This document shows positions 43,964 to 52,649 of a DNA stretch of 58,519 nucleotides, in pieces (position 1 is the stretch's first letter; each line of letters starts with the position of its first letter). Both the position numbers and the translations under genes were made by a program. The notes under the pieces are model-generated. The model searched no databases and was not told the origin of the DNA. It worked only from the letters and a program-made list of their open reading frames with translations. Origin of the DNA: JASFBA01 sp036172265 (GTDB lineage: Bacteria > Chloroflexota > Chloroflexia > DTKN01); the NCBI GenBank assembly GCA_036172265.1, contig JASFBA010000013.1:1-58519 (forward strand), written 5' to 3'.

Positions 43964-44148
43964 CGGCCTTCTCCTCGGTTCGTTCCACCTCCTGAAGAAA
44001 AAAGCACCATCTGCTCGGTCAGTTCGATCCGCTCCTCCAGGCTCAGGGAAGCCCATTCCTCTTCCTGTTCCCGACGGATTTCACTGTAATCCTGGGCAAT
44101 TTGTCGCCACAGGATTTTGAGGTCCCGGTCCTCTCCGGAGTCGGCCAC
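43801..44148 (-). CDS. Small acidic protein of unknown function, 3' end uncertain
   Basis: Starts at GTG 44148 with CGAGGA upstream and behind a strong promoter. The first 60 residues (ILWRQIAQDYSEIRREQEEEW, SLEERIELTEQM) look like real helical protein. After a run of six T (minus strand, near 44000) the reading enters a stretch that overlaps the next gene and looks non-coding; in another frame a plausible short tail begins LQEVERTEEKADAG. A frameshift at the T run, natural or from sequencing, is likely. Confidence 0.4.
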   Translation of the reverse strand: MADSGEDRDLKILWRQIAQDYSEIRREQEEEWASLSLEERIELTEQMVLFSSGGGTNRGEGRCGIYSSNFGKSWMNFLNTSSLFVTFSDASGNRWTRPIWKDRSTFWPRRSGCLT

Positions 44149-44185
44149 GTTTTCCTCGGCTTTTCCTCGAGGGCAAAGCGCCTTT

Positions 44186-44214
44186 ATCATATATCCAGAA
44201 AGGTTACCTGTCAA
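44186..44214 (-). promoter_or_regulatory. Promoter of the methylmalonyl-CoA mutase operon
   Basis: On the minus strand TTGACA (44214-44209) and TATGAT (44191-44186) are spaced by 17 bp, a near-consensus promoter. It is followed by two small genes, the mutase, the flavin reductase and the RsbR-like sensor. Confidence 0.8.
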
Positions 44215-44237
44215 TTCAGGTTCCGAAGACCTCCGGC

Positions 44238-44268
44238 GGGTAGGCGAAGGCGTTGCCTTCACCCCTCC
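44238..44268 (-). repeat. GGGTAGGCGAAGGC-family palindrome
   Basis: GGGTAGGCGAAGGC and GCCTTCACCCCTCC arms (imperfect) around GTT. It lies about 70 nt past the stop of the TrmH-type gene and upstream of the mutase promoter. Confidence 0.5.
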
Positions 44269-44339
44269 ACAAACACCTCACCCACGAGTTTTCGGATATT
44301 TTACTCCTGCCCCGCATCACGGCGGGACTGTCGCTTCTT

Positions 44340-45023
44340 TCAACGTTCCCGTTCCCGGGCCAGCCACCGGGCAAGCAGCGCCTGCCATTCGAGTTCGGAC
44401 AGGCGGGGGACGTCGTACAGGCCGGCCAAAGCGCGCTGCCGCTGGGCCTCGTAGAGGATCATCCCCGCGGCCACGGTGACGTTGACGCTCGGCACCATGC
44501 CCCGCATCGGGATGTAGAGGACGGCATCGGCCTGCTCCAAGGCCTCGGCCGAGAGGCCGCGGTTTTCGTTGCCCAGGACGACGGCACAGGGGGCGGCCAG
44601 GTCGGCCTCGTGAGGGACAAGTGCCTCCTTCGTCCGGCCGGTGGCGTAGATGCGCAGGCCTTGGGACCGCAGGGCGGCATAGGTCTCCTCCACCGAACGA
44701 TGAAAGCGCAGGACGAGCCATTTCTGGGCACTTCCGGAGACACGGGAAGAGATGCGAGGGGGCTTTTCCTGGGTATAGAGAAGGTGCACCGTTCCCACCC
44801 CCACCGCCTCACAGGTGCGCAGGACGGCGCTCAGGTTGAAGGGGTCGTAGATGTTTTCCAGGACAACGGCCAGGTCCGGTTGCCGGCGGGCCAAGGTGGA
44901 AAGGAAACGCCGGTAACGTCGCTCCGAGACATAGTCCGGAGGGGGGCCGGCCGGAAGGCTCGGCCCTTCTTCCACCTCCACCGGTGTGCGCACGATGTAG
45001 GTATGTCTGGGACGATGCCCCAT
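44340..45023 (-). CDS. SpoU/TrmH-family RNA 2'-O-methyltransferase
   Basis: A 227-residue SPOUT methylase. Motif 1 is VLENIYDPFNLSAVLRTCEAVG, motif 2 AVVLGNENRGLS and motif 3 YIPMRGMVPSVNVTVAAGMILYEA, which form the knotted SAM site. The order and spacing fit TrmH (tRNA Gm18), but 23S-specific relatives cannot be excluded. The ATG lies 3 nt past the stop of the glycosyltransferase gene. Confidence 0.92.
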   Translation of the reverse strand: MGHRPRHTYIVRTPVEVEEGPSLPAGPPPDYVSERRYRRFLSTLARRQPDLAVVLENIYDPFNLSAVLRTCEAVGVGTVHLLYTQEKPPRISSRVSGSAQKWLVLRFHRSVEETYAALRSQGLRIYATGRTKEALVPHEADLAAPCAVVLGNENRGLSAEALEQADAVLYIPMRGMVPSVNVTVAAGMILYEAQRQRALAGLYDVPRLSELEWQALLARWLARERER

Positions 45024-45026
45024 ATT

Positions 45027-46253
45027 TTATCCCTCGCGTTCGGAGTTGCCCAACGATTCCCGCGCCCCGATGTGGCCGTAGAGTTCCACCAGGCGATGCA
45101 CCTCATTCTTCCAGGAAAAGTGGGCGATGGCCCGTTCGCGCAGGCGGCGGCCCAAGGCGCGGGAACCCTCCCGGTCGCGCAGCGCCTGCAGCAGGCACTG
45201 CGCCAGGGAAGCGGCGTTGCCGTACTCGGCATAGATGCCCAGGTCGCCGAGCATCTCCCGGCTGACGGGCGTATCGAAGGCGACCACGGGGAGGGCCATG
45301 GCCATATAGTCGAGGATTTTGCCACATCCCTCGGTGGCCGACATCTTGGGGGCCACGGCCACATCTCCCAGCGCCAGACACCGTGGCGCCTCCAGATAGG
45401 AGATGCGGCCGGGGAAGGAGGTCCGCTCCAGGATACCCAGGGCACGGGCCTGCGCGGCGTAGCGTTCCACGCCGGGAAAGCCCATAATGAGGAAAAATGC
45501 CTCCGGCATTTCCTGGAGGACCAACCGGGCCGCCTCCAGGAGGATGTCGGTGCCTTGGTAGGCAGCCAGCAAGCCCAGGTAGACCACCACCGGACTATCA
45601 GGAGGGACGCCCAGCGTGGCCCGCAGGCGGGCCCGGCGTTCCTTCCACTCGGGTATGTCATCCAGCGGCCGGAAGGTGTCGGTGTTCACGGCATCGGGGA
45701 CGGTAAAGAGGCGCTCCGGGGGAAAGTGGAACTCCTCCCGTAACACCCGGGCCGCGTTGTAGGAACTGGTGACGATGGCCTGGGGCCAGCGGATGATCTG
45801 GCGCTCCAGCCAGCGCAGCGGGCGATACCAGAAGCCGTTGGGGTCGAGGAACTGGTGGTCAACCATCTCGGCGGTCAGGCTGCCCTGGAAGTCAAAGAGC
45901 ACGGGAATGCCCAGCAGCCGGCCGATGAGGGAACCGATGAGCGCCCCTTCGTGCATATGGGCGTGGATGAGGTCGGGCCGTTCTCGAAGGACCACCCCCA
46001 GGGTGCGCAGCGCCAGCATGAGGTCCAGGTAGATCTTGTGCCGGCTGCTTCCCACGATGGGACGCTGAATCCAGGGCGGTCCCCAGCCCCGGCGGATGTC
46101 CAGCCCGGGCGGGTCTTCGCCGTTGTGGTAAGTGCAAATGGTCACGCGATGGCCGAGTTCCTGCAAGTGGATGGCCTCAGCCAGGATGCGCACATGGCCG
46201 CCGTAATCGGAGAAAAAAGATGTCGGCGCAATCATCAGCACCTTGTAGGGCAA
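45027..46253 (-). CDS. Group 1 (GT4-type) glycosyltransferase
   Basis: A 408-residue GT-B enzyme. The N-terminus KVLMIAPTSFFSDYGGHVRI and the HMHEGALIGSLIG block form the acceptor domain. The donor domain has VVYLGLLAAYQGTDILLEA and the late ATEGCGKILDYMAMALPVVAFDTPVSREML, which holds the donor-binding acid region. The start is TTG at 46253 with AGGAGG 5 nt upstream. An upstream ATG (46310) lies within the promoter, before the predicted transcript start, and is excluded. It probably builds a cell-surface glycan, in line with the sugar-activating gene transcribed divergently. Confidence 0.88.
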   Translation of the reverse strand: MPYKVLMIAPTSFFSDYGGHVRILAEAIHLQELGHRVTICTYHNGEDPPGLDIRRGWGPPWIQRPIVGSSRHKIYLDLMLALRTLGVVLRERPDLIHAHMHEGALIGSLIGRLLGIPVLFDFQGSLTAEMVDHQFLDPNGFWYRPLRWLERQIIRWPQAIVTSSYNAARVLREEFHFPPERLFTVPDAVNTDTFRPLDDIPEWKERRARLRATLGVPPDSPVVVYLGLLAAYQGTDILLEAARLVLQEMPEAFFLIMGFPGVERYAAQARALGILERTSFPGRISYLEAPRCLALGDVAVAPKMSATEGCGKILDYMAMALPVVAFDTPVSREMLGDLGIYAEYGNAASLAQCLLQALRDREGSRALGRRLRERAIAHFSWKNEVHRLVELYGHIGARESLGNSEREG

Positions 46254-46300
46254 AACAACCTCCTGGGGTCGAGCGAGTTTCGACCTGGCCCTGCCGAAAA

Positions 46301-46329
46301 ATTTTACCATAGGGAGGCGGCGATGACAA
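46301..46329 (-). promoter_or_regulatory. Promoter of the glycosyltransferase-methylase operon
   Basis: On the minus strand TTGTCA (46329-46324) and TAAAAT (46306-46301) are spaced by 17 bp. Start near 46295. Confidence 0.7.
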
Positions 46330-46419
46330 ACGGCGTCTGACATCTACTCATCCCTCGGGTGGGTCGGATTGACAACCCGATCTACAGCCAGTTATAAGCG
46401 GATGTCAGGCGCAAACGGA

Positions 46420-46448
46420 TTGACCCTCCCTTTTTTCTATGATATGAT
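46420..46448 (+). promoter_or_regulatory. Promoter of the guanylyltransferase/mutase gene
   Basis: TTGACC (46420-46425) and TATGAT (46443-46448) are spaced by 17 bp. The leader is about 80 nt, ending with CAGGAGGTG before the ATG at 46535. Confidence 0.7.
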
Positions 46449-46534
46449 AAGAGTAAATAACGGGGGTGATTTCTGAAAGTGGGCGATAGGCCCCGGGGCA
46501 TTGCTGAAGAAGGCGATTTTCCAGGAGGTGTTCT

Positions 46535-49033
46535 ATGAAAGCCGTCATCATGGCCGGCGGGCAGGGTTCCCGCTTGCGCCCGCTGACGATCAACCGACCT
46601 AAGCCGATGGTTCCTCTGGTGGACAAGCCGGTGATGGCCCATATTGTCGGCCTGCTTCGGCGCCACGGCTTCACCGAAATCGCGGTTACACTCCAATTTA
46701 TGGCCGACCGGGTGCAGGACTATTTCGGCGATGGGAGCCACTTTGGGGTCCACCTGCGCTATTTCATTGAGGAGATGCCTCTGGGAACGGCCGGCAGCGT
46801 CCGGCAGGCCAAGGCCTTCCTGGACGAGCCCTTCCTGGTCATCAGCGGCGATGCCCTCACCGACTTTGACCTGGAGAAGGTGCTGGCCTTTCACCGCGAG
46901 CGCAACGCCGCCGTCACCATTACCCTGACGCGGGTGCCCAATCCCCTGGAATACGGAGTGATCATCGTGGACGACGAGGGACGGGTGCGCCAGTTCCTGG
47001 AAAAGCCCTCCTGGAGCGAGGTCTTTTCTGACACGGTTAACACCGGAATCTATGTCCTTGACCCCCGTGTCCTGGACGATATCCCCGCCGATCAGCCCTT
47101 TGACTTCAGCCAGGACCTTTTTCCCCGCCTCCTGGAGCGGGGGGAGCCGCTCTACGGCTATATCGCCTCCGGCTACTGGTGCGACATCGGCAATGTGCAG
47201 GAGTATATGCGGGCCAGCGCCGATTATCTGGAAGGCAAGGTCAACTTGGAGCGCAGCGGGGTCGAGGTGCGGCCGGGCCTCTGGTGCGACCCCGAGGTGG
47301 AACTTTCTCCCGAGGCGATCATCGAGGGGCCGGTCTACCTGGGGTATGGGGCCAAGGTTCGGGAAGGCACCGTCATCTACGGACCTTCGGTCGTGCGCGA
47401 TTTTACCATCCTGGAGAGCCGGGCCCACGTGGACCGTTCGATTATCTGGCGGAACTCCTATATCGGGGAACGGGCCGAACTGCGGGGGGCCATTGTCGGC
47501 CGGCAGTGCACGGTCAAGCGGCGGGCCATGGTCTTTGAAGGCGCCGTGGTCGGGGACGGCACCACCGTGAACGCCGGGGCGATCATCCAGCCGGGGGTGC
47601 GCATCTGGCCGGACAAGGAGATCGAGGAGGGAGCGACCGTCTCCACGAGCATCATCTGGGGGGCGCAGGGACGCAAGGTGCTCTTTGGCCGCTACGGGGT
47701 GAGCGGGTTGGTCAATGTGGACATCACCCCGGAGTTTTCCGCCCGGCTGGGCGCGGCCTACGGAGCCACCCTGCGGAAAGGGGCGGTGGTTACGATAAAC
47801 CGGGATGCCCATTACACGCCCCGGATGATCAAGCGAGCGCTTATCTCCGGACTGCCCTCGGCCGGCGTTCACGTGGCCGATCTGCACTCGGTACCGATTC
47901 CGGTGGCGCGCTACGTCACCCATGCCCTGGGAATGGCCGGCGGGATCCACGTGCGCCTTTCCCCCTTTGACAACCGGGTGGTGGACGTCCTCTTTTTCGA
48001 CGAGCGCGGGCTGGACCTGGGGCCGGTCGCCCAACGCAAGATCGAACGTATCTTCTTCCAGGAAGACTTTCGCCGGGTCTATCTGGACGACATCGCCCGC
48101 ATCTACGACCCGCCCCAGGTGGAAGAACACTACCTGGCCGCCTTCCGTCGCAGCCTGGATATGGAACTTTTGCGCTCGGCCGGGAAGCAGATGCGCCTGG
48201 TGGTGGACTATGCCAACTCCAGCGGGGCCAAAGTCCTGCCGGCCATCTTGGACGAACTGAACTGCGACGTGGTCGCCCTCAACTCCACCCTGGACGATTC
48301 CAAACTCTACCGCACGGCCCAGGAGTTCGAAGAAGCGATGGCCCTCCTGGCCTCCCTGGTGCCGGTCGTGGGAGCCAACTTCGGGGTACGGCTGGACACC
48401 GGCGGGGAGCGCATCTACCTGGTGGATGACCGTGGGAAGCGGGTGGACGGCATCCGGGCCCTGGTGCTCATGGTTTCCTTAAGCCTGGCTGCCTATGGAG
48501 GAGGCACGGTGGCCGTCCCGGTCTCGGCGCCCTGGGCCATCGAGCGTCTGGCCGAGCGGTACGGAGCCCGGGTGATTCGCACCCGGGTCAGCCCCTCCGC
48601 GCTGATGGAAGTGTGCGCCGAACAGGAGGTCCTGGTGGCCGGTGATACGGCCGGCTCCTTCATCTTCCCCCAGTTTTACCCCATTTGTGACGGCCTTTTT
48701 GCCATTGTGAAACTCATGGAACTCCTCGCCCGCCAGCAGACCACTCTCTCAGAAGCCCTGAACCTGCTTCCCTCCTATCATATGGCCCGCCTGCGCATCC
48801 CCTGCCGTTGGGAAAGCAAGGGCCAGGTTATGCGCCTCCTGAATGAGCAGTACGCCGAGCACATCCTGGATCGGGTGGACGGGGTCAAGATCGGATTGGG
48901 CGGAGAGGAGTGGGTGCTCGTCGTCCCCGACGCCGATGGCCCCTATTTCAACATTTACGCCGAGGCCGACTCGGAGGAGCAGGCCCAGGTCCTGGCCGAA
49001 AAGTACTCCGGTTTGGTGGTGAGTTTGCAGTAG
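46535..49033 (+). CDS. Mannose-1-phosphate guanylyltransferase-like / degenerate phosphomannomutase fusion
   Basis: An 832-residue three-part protein. Residues 1-235 are a nucleotidyltransferase (MAGGQGSRLRPLT, GDALTDFD). Residues about 250-370 are hexapeptide repeats (GPVYLGYGAKVREGTVIYG). Residues 385-832 follow the phosphohexomutase fold (GVSGLVNVDITPEF). The mutase active sites are altered: the TASHNP loop reads RLSPFDN (Ser about 474), the metal loop DGDxDR reads DTGGER (about 620) and the sugar loop GExSGH reads GDTAGS. Nucleotide-sugar synthesis is likely from the first part; mutase activity is doubtful. It is divergent from the glycosyltransferase operon. Confidence 0.9.
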   Translation: MKAVIMAGGQGSRLRPLTINRPKPMVPLVDKPVMAHIVGLLRRHGFTEIAVTLQFMADRVQDYFGDGSHFGVHLRYFIEEMPLGTAGSVRQAKAFLDEPFLVISGDALTDFDLEKVLAFHRERNAAVTITLTRVPNPLEYGVIIVDDEGRVRQFLEKPSWSEVFSDTVNTGIYVLDPRVLDDIPADQPFDFSQDLFPRLLERGEPLYGYIASGYWCDIGNVQEYMRASADYLEGKVNLERSGVEVRPGLWCDPEVELSPEAIIEGPVYLGYGAKVREGTVIYGPSVVRDFTILESRAHVDRSIIWRNSYIGERAELRGAIVGRQCTVKRRAMVFEGAVVGDGTTVNAGAIIQPGVRIWPDKEIEEGATVSTSIIWGAQGRKVLFGRYGVSGLVNVDITPEFSARLGAAYGATLRKGAVVTINRDAHYTPRMIKRALISGLPSAGVHVADLHSVPIPVARYVTHALGMAGGIHVRLSPFDNRVVDVLFFDERGLDLGPVAQRKIERIFFQEDFRRVYLDDIARIYDPPQVEEHYLAAFRRSLDMELLRSAGKQMRLVVDYANSSGAKVLPAILDELNCDVVALNSTLDDSKLYRTAQEFEEAMALLASLVPVVGANFGVRLDTGGERIYLVDDRGKRVDGIRALVLMVSLSLAAYGGGTVAVPVSAPWAIERLAERYGARVIRTRVSPSALMEVCAEQEVLVAGDTAGSFIFPQFYPICDGLFAIVKLMELLARQQTTLSEALNLLPSYHMARLRIPCRWESKGQVMRLLNEQYAEHILDRVDGVKIGLGGEEWVLVVPDADGPYFNIYAEADSEEQAQVLAEKYSGLVVSLQ

Positions 49034-49054
49034 GCCGGCGGCGGTCGAACGGTC

Positions 49055-49094
49055 AAAAAAGGGGCCTGGGGGCGTGCAGGGTAGCGCCCCCAGG
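49055..49094 (-). terminator. Intrinsic terminator of the tyrS-mttB-corrinoid operon
   Basis: On the minus strand a perfect 10-bp stem (CCTGGGGGCG/CGCCCCCAGG, 49094-49065) is followed by CCCC and six T (49060-49055). It lies about 90 nt after the corrinoid protein stop and faces the convergent mutase gene. Confidence 0.7.
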
Positions 49095-49182
49095 AGCCAA
49101 CAAGGAGGAGAAGGAGAGAGTATCTACAATATACCCGGATTTTCCTCGGTTTGCTGTAACCCCGATCACAACCCGGCCCGTT

Positions 49183-49836
49183 TTACGCCAGGCCGAGCAA
49201 CTGGCGAGCACGCCGCACGGCACCGATGGCATCTTCCGCATAGCCGTCGGCGCCGATTTCGTCGGCCCAGGCCTGGGTCACCGGCGCGCCGCCGACCATC
49301 ACCTTGACCTGATCCCGCAACCCGGCCTCCCGCAGTGCGGCGATGACCTCGCGCTGGACCAACATGGTGGTGGTGAGGAGGGCCGAGAGGCCGAGAATCT
49401 GCGGCCTTTCTTCCCGAACCGCCTCCACAAAGCGCCGGGTGGGCACATCCACCCCCAGGTCGGTTACGGCAAAGCCACTGGCCGAGAGCATCGTGGCCAC
49501 CAGCGTTTTGCCGATTTCGTGGATGTCGCCGGCCACGGTGCCGATAACCACCCGGCCCAAGGTGATGCGCTCTTTCTGCCGGCGGGCCAGTTCCGGCTCC
49601 AGGACGGCCATGGCCGCTTTCATCGCCTCGGCCCCCATGGCCAGATGGGGCAGGAAATATTCGCCCCGGGCAAAACGCTCGCCCACCTCGCGGATTCCCC
49701 GGGCATAACCCTGTTCGATGGCCTCCAGCGGGTCCATCCCCTCCTCCAGAGCCCGGCGGGCCAGTTCCGCCGCCCGCTCCATCTCCCCCTCGATAACGCT
49801 CTCGGCCATAGCGGTCAGAAGTTCTTCCTTGGACAT
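49183..49836 (-). CDS. Corrinoid protein of a methyltransferase system (MtbC/MtgC-like)
   Basis: A 217-residue two-domain protein. A helical cap domain (1-85) is followed by a B12-binding domain with the lower-ligand motif GDIHEIGK (His in DxHxxG) and GVDVP, then GGAPVT. It would carry the methyl group on cobalamin between the MttB-type enzyme encoded 15 nt upstream and a second methyltransferase not seen here. The start has GGAGGAAACCGCC upstream. Confidence 0.93.
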   Translation of the reverse strand: MSKEELLTAMAESVIEGEMERAAELARRALEEGMDPLEAIEQGYARGIREVGERFARGEYFLPHLAMGAEAMKAAMAVLEPELARRQKERITLGRVVIGTVAGDIHEIGKTLVATMLSASGFAVTDLGVDVPTRRFVEAVREERPQILGLSALLTTTMLVQREVIAALREAGLRDQVKVMVGGAPVTQAWADEIGADGYAEDAIGAVRRARQLLGLA

Positions 49837-49851
49837 CGGCGGTTTCCTCCT

Positions 49852-51315
49852 TTATCCATACCAGGCCGGCAGGTACTCCAGGCCGTAGGGACGGCCGGCC
49901 TGCAGCGTGATCTCCTCCAGTTCGGCCAGCACCTCGTCGGGCAGGGCCGGCGGCTGGTGGACAGCAATGAGTTCCAGAGCGCGCTGATGGGCCCGGGCCG
50001 AGACATCCAGACCGCCCTTGTCCTCCCAGGCCTGCCGAAAGTCGCGGTCAATGACCGGCGAGGGCAGATACAGTTCCTTCTGAAAGTGGCGCCGTGTGTG
50101 TTGGGTGACCAGGAAGTTGCCCCGATGCCCCACCTGGCGGATGATCTCCAGGCCCAGAGAGGGTTCGCTCGTGTCTATGCCGCGCAAGAAGCGGCGCACC
50201 ATAGCGATGATCTCGTGGTCAATCACCAGTTTCTCCAGGCTCTGGCAACTTTCGAAATCGAGCATGCCGGCCCCGGAGACCATATTGATGCCCCCCAGTG
50301 CGGCCAGAAGCGTGCCTAGGGCCGACTCCAGCCCTACCTGGGCATCCACCACCTTGGCGTCGCTCATGCCCATATAGGCGTGGGTGGGAAGCCCCAGGTA
50401 CTTGCCGACCTGGGCATAGGCCATGTCGATCATCATCGTCTCGATGGCTCCCATCGGCGGGGTACCGGTGCGCATGTCGAAAGCGGCCGGCGAGCCGCCC
50501 CAGACGAGCGGAGCGCCCGGGTTGGCCAGTTGCCCGATGACAATGCCGCTCAGGCACTCGGCAGCGTGCTGGACGACCGAACCGGCCAAAGTGGCCGGGC
50601 CGGTGGCCCCGGCCAACGGCATGGAGACGAACTCGGCGGGGACGCTATGCCGGGCGCAGTCCACCAGGTTGCGACAGGTGATCTCGCTCCAGAGGAGCGG
50701 GGGAGAAGGACAGACGTCGAAGATGGCCCGGGGCTTGGCCGCCAGCGCCTCCTCGCTCCCAGCCACTGTCACCAGAAGGCGGTACATCGTCTCCCAGGTC
50801 TCGATGGCAAAGGCCCCGGTGACGATGGGCTTGCTCGTGACGCGCAGCGCTAGATAAAGGCGGTAGAGGTCGGAGACCTCCCGGGGCACGTCGGCGCAGA
50901 CCAGGGCCGTGCTAACAGCGTCCAGTTCCTTCAGGACGTCGGCCAGTTTCAACAGGGCCACCAGGTCGGCAGTCACCGGCTTGCGAGAGCGGATGCTGCC
51001 GTGGTCGAGGATGTAGATGGCGGCCGAACCGGGGTCAAAGTGCACATCGCCGCCGCCATAGTGCACGGCCGGCCGGCCTTGAAGGTCGTAAAGATAGAAC
51101 GAACGGGGCACCGTCTCCAGCGCCCGGTCCACCATCTGGGCCGGGATATGGGCGGTACGGGTCTCCCCATCCACCCAAGCCCCGGCCCCTTCGAGCATCT
51201 CCAGCGCCTCCTGGTCGTAGACCCGCACGCCCGGCTCCTCCAGCAGGGCATAGGCCTCCTCCAGGACGCGCCGCACGTCCTCTTCGGAAAGTAACCGCAG
51301 TTGAATCGCAGCCAT
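49852..51315 (-). CDS. MttB-superfamily (COG5598) corrinoid methyltransferase without pyrrolysine
   Basis: A 487-residue trimethylamine-methyltransferase-family protein, colinear with MttB. There is no in-frame amber codon, so it belongs to the non-pyrrolysine branch, whose studied members act on quaternary amines such as glycine betaine, proline betaine or carnitine. Conserved blocks include LAGATGPATLAGSVVQHAAE and WGGSPAAFDMRTGTPPMGAIE. It pairs with the corrinoid protein gene next to it. The ATG at 51315 follows AAGGAGG; an upstream extension overlapping tyrS is rejected. The actual substrate is unknown. Confidence 0.9.
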   Translation of the reverse strand: MAAIQLRLLSEEDVRRVLEEAYALLEEPGVRVYDQEALEMLEGAGAWVDGETRTAHIPAQMVDRALETVPRSFYLYDLQGRPAVHYGGGDVHFDPGSAAIYILDHGSIRSRKPVTADLVALLKLADVLKELDAVSTALVCADVPREVSDLYRLYLALRVTSKPIVTGAFAIETWETMYRLLVTVAGSEEALAAKPRAIFDVCPSPPLLWSEITCRNLVDCARHSVPAEFVSMPLAGATGPATLAGSVVQHAAECLSGIVIGQLANPGAPLVWGGSPAAFDMRTGTPPMGAIETMMIDMAYAQVGKYLGLPTHAYMGMSDAKVVDAQVGLESALGTLLAALGGINMVSGAGMLDFESCQSLEKLVIDHEIIAMVRRFLRGIDTSEPSLGLEIIRQVGHRGNFLVTQHTRRHFQKELYLPSPVIDRDFRQAWEDKGGLDVSARAHQRALELIAVHQPPALPDEVLAELEEITLQAGRPYGLEYLPAWYG

Positions 51316-51349
51316 TGAACCTCCTTGAGAAAATATCAAAAAGGAAATA

Positions 51350-52564
51350 TTAAATGACAAAATCCTCTTGGGCCGGCCGCAGGCGGAGAAAACGTCGCTT
51401 CCCGACCTGCAGAAGCGAACCTTCCGGCGGAAGGTCGGCGGGGCCGAGGACAAGGCGGGGGTCGGTCAGGCGCTTTCCGTCCAGTTCAACCGCCCCCTGC
51501 CGAATCAGACGGCGGGCCTCGCTGGCGCTGGGGACGACGCCGGCCAGGCTGCTCAGGATGGCAGCCAGCGGCATTTCCCGTTCTAGGATGAAATTGGGCA
51601 CCTCCTCCGGGGCCTGCCGCTGTTGGAAGACACGCTCGAACTCGGCTTCGGCCCGAACGGCCTCTTCCTCACTGTGCAGCCAGGCCACCAGGATACGGGC
51701 CAGGCGCTTCTTCAGTTCCATCGGGTGGGCCTCTCCGGAGGCAAGGGCCCGGCGCATCTCGGCCAGTTCAGAATCGGGCACATCGGTAAGCAGTTCGTAG
51801 TAATCCATCATCACCGCATCGTCAATGCGCATAACCCGGCCGTACATCTCCCCGGGCGGCGTGGTCAGATCGATCGTGTTGCCAAAACTCTTGCTCATCT
51901 TGCGCCCGTCCGTGCCGATGAGGAGGGGACAGAGGAAGACGTCCTGCGGAGAAAGTCCCAGCGACTGCTGGAGTTCCCGGCCGGTCAGGATGTTGAACTT
52001 CTGGTCCGTCCCGCCGAATTCGACGTCGGCTTGAATTGCCACCGAATCGTAGGCCTGCAGAAGTGGATACAGAAGTTCCATCAGCGAAAGATGACGGCCC
52101 TCCTCGTAACGCTTGCGGAAGGTCTCGTGCTGCATCATCTGAGCCAGGGTGAAGCGGCTGGTCAACCGGAAGACGTCGGCCAAGGTGAAACGGCCGAACC
52201 ATTCGCTCTGCCAGCGCACCTCGGTGCGTCGGCGGTCCACGATGAGGAAGAACTGCTCCATATAAGTCTGGGCGTTGGCCTGCACCTCCTCCGGGGTGAG
52301 CATCTGTCGGCTCGTATCGCGCCCGGAGGGGTCGCCGATCTGGGCCGTCCAGTCGCCGACGATAAGCACCACCTGGTGGCCGAGGTCTTGGAACTGGCGG
52401 ATTTTACGCAAAACCACGGCGTGGCCGACGTGCAGGTCCGGCTTGGAAGGGTCAAAACCCAGTTTCAGTCGCAAGGTGCGTCCAGAGCGGAGTTTCTGCA
52501 GGAGTTCCTCCCGAACGATCACCTCGGCCACGCCCCGGGTGAGGAGGTATTCCCAATCTACCAT
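51350..52564 (-). CDS. tyrS: Tyrosyl-tRNA synthetase
   Basis: A 404-residue class Ic synthetase. The HIGH-type motif is PDLHVGHAVVLRK (about 38-50), the tyrosine/tRNA pocket FGGTDQKFNI, the KMSKS loop GRKMSKSFGNTI (about 223) and an S4 RNA-binding domain ends the protein (about 340-404). This pattern is the TyrS type 2 group. The ATG at 52564 has GGAGGTG upstream; a longer reading through the leader is not coding. It is preceded by a leader region with its own small peptide and followed 34 nt later by the mttB-like gene. Confidence 0.96.
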   Translation of the reverse strand: MVDWEYLLTRGVAEVIVREELLQKLRSGRTLRLKLGFDPSKPDLHVGHAVVLRKIRQFQDLGHQVVLIVGDWTAQIGDPSGRDTSRQMLTPEEVQANAQTYMEQFFLIVDRRRTEVRWQSEWFGRFTLADVFRLTSRFTLAQMMQHETFRKRYEEGRHLSLMELLYPLLQAYDSVAIQADVEFGGTDQKFNILTGRELQQSLGLSPQDVFLCPLLIGTDGRKMSKSFGNTIDLTTPPGEMYGRVMRIDDAVMMDYYELLTDVPDSELAEMRRALASGEAHPMELKKRLARILVAWLHSEEEAVRAEAEFERVFQQRQAPEEVPNFILEREMPLAAILSSLAGVVPSASEARRLIRQGAVELDGKRLTDPRLVLGPADLPPEGSLLQVGKRRFLRLRPAQEDFVI

Positions 52565-52587
52565 AGCACCCACCTCCGACAACCGAA

Positions 52588-52618
52588 GGGGCGTGGGACC
52601 CGACCGGTCCCACGCCCC
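52588..52618 (-). promoter_or_regulatory. 13-bp perfect stem-loop in the tyrS leader
   Basis: GGGGCGTGGGACC and GGTCCCACGCCCC pair perfectly around a 5-nt loop, 24 nt before the tyrS start. There is no U tract. It could be an attenuator or ribosome-access switch. Confidence 0.6.
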
Positions 52619-52649
52619 GCCAGAAACGATTCTACCCGCCGCTGCGCCC

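Noticed and set aside
49852..51315. Pyrrolysine-containing MttB
   Set aside because: The gene has no in-frame TAG along its whole length.
52588..52618. T-box riboswitch upstream of tyrS (the stem contains GTGGGACCG, close to the T-box core)
   Set aside because: The bases are fully self-complementary in a simple stem, and I find no specifier loop with a Tyr codon or antiterminator bulge. The leader-peptide reading fits better.
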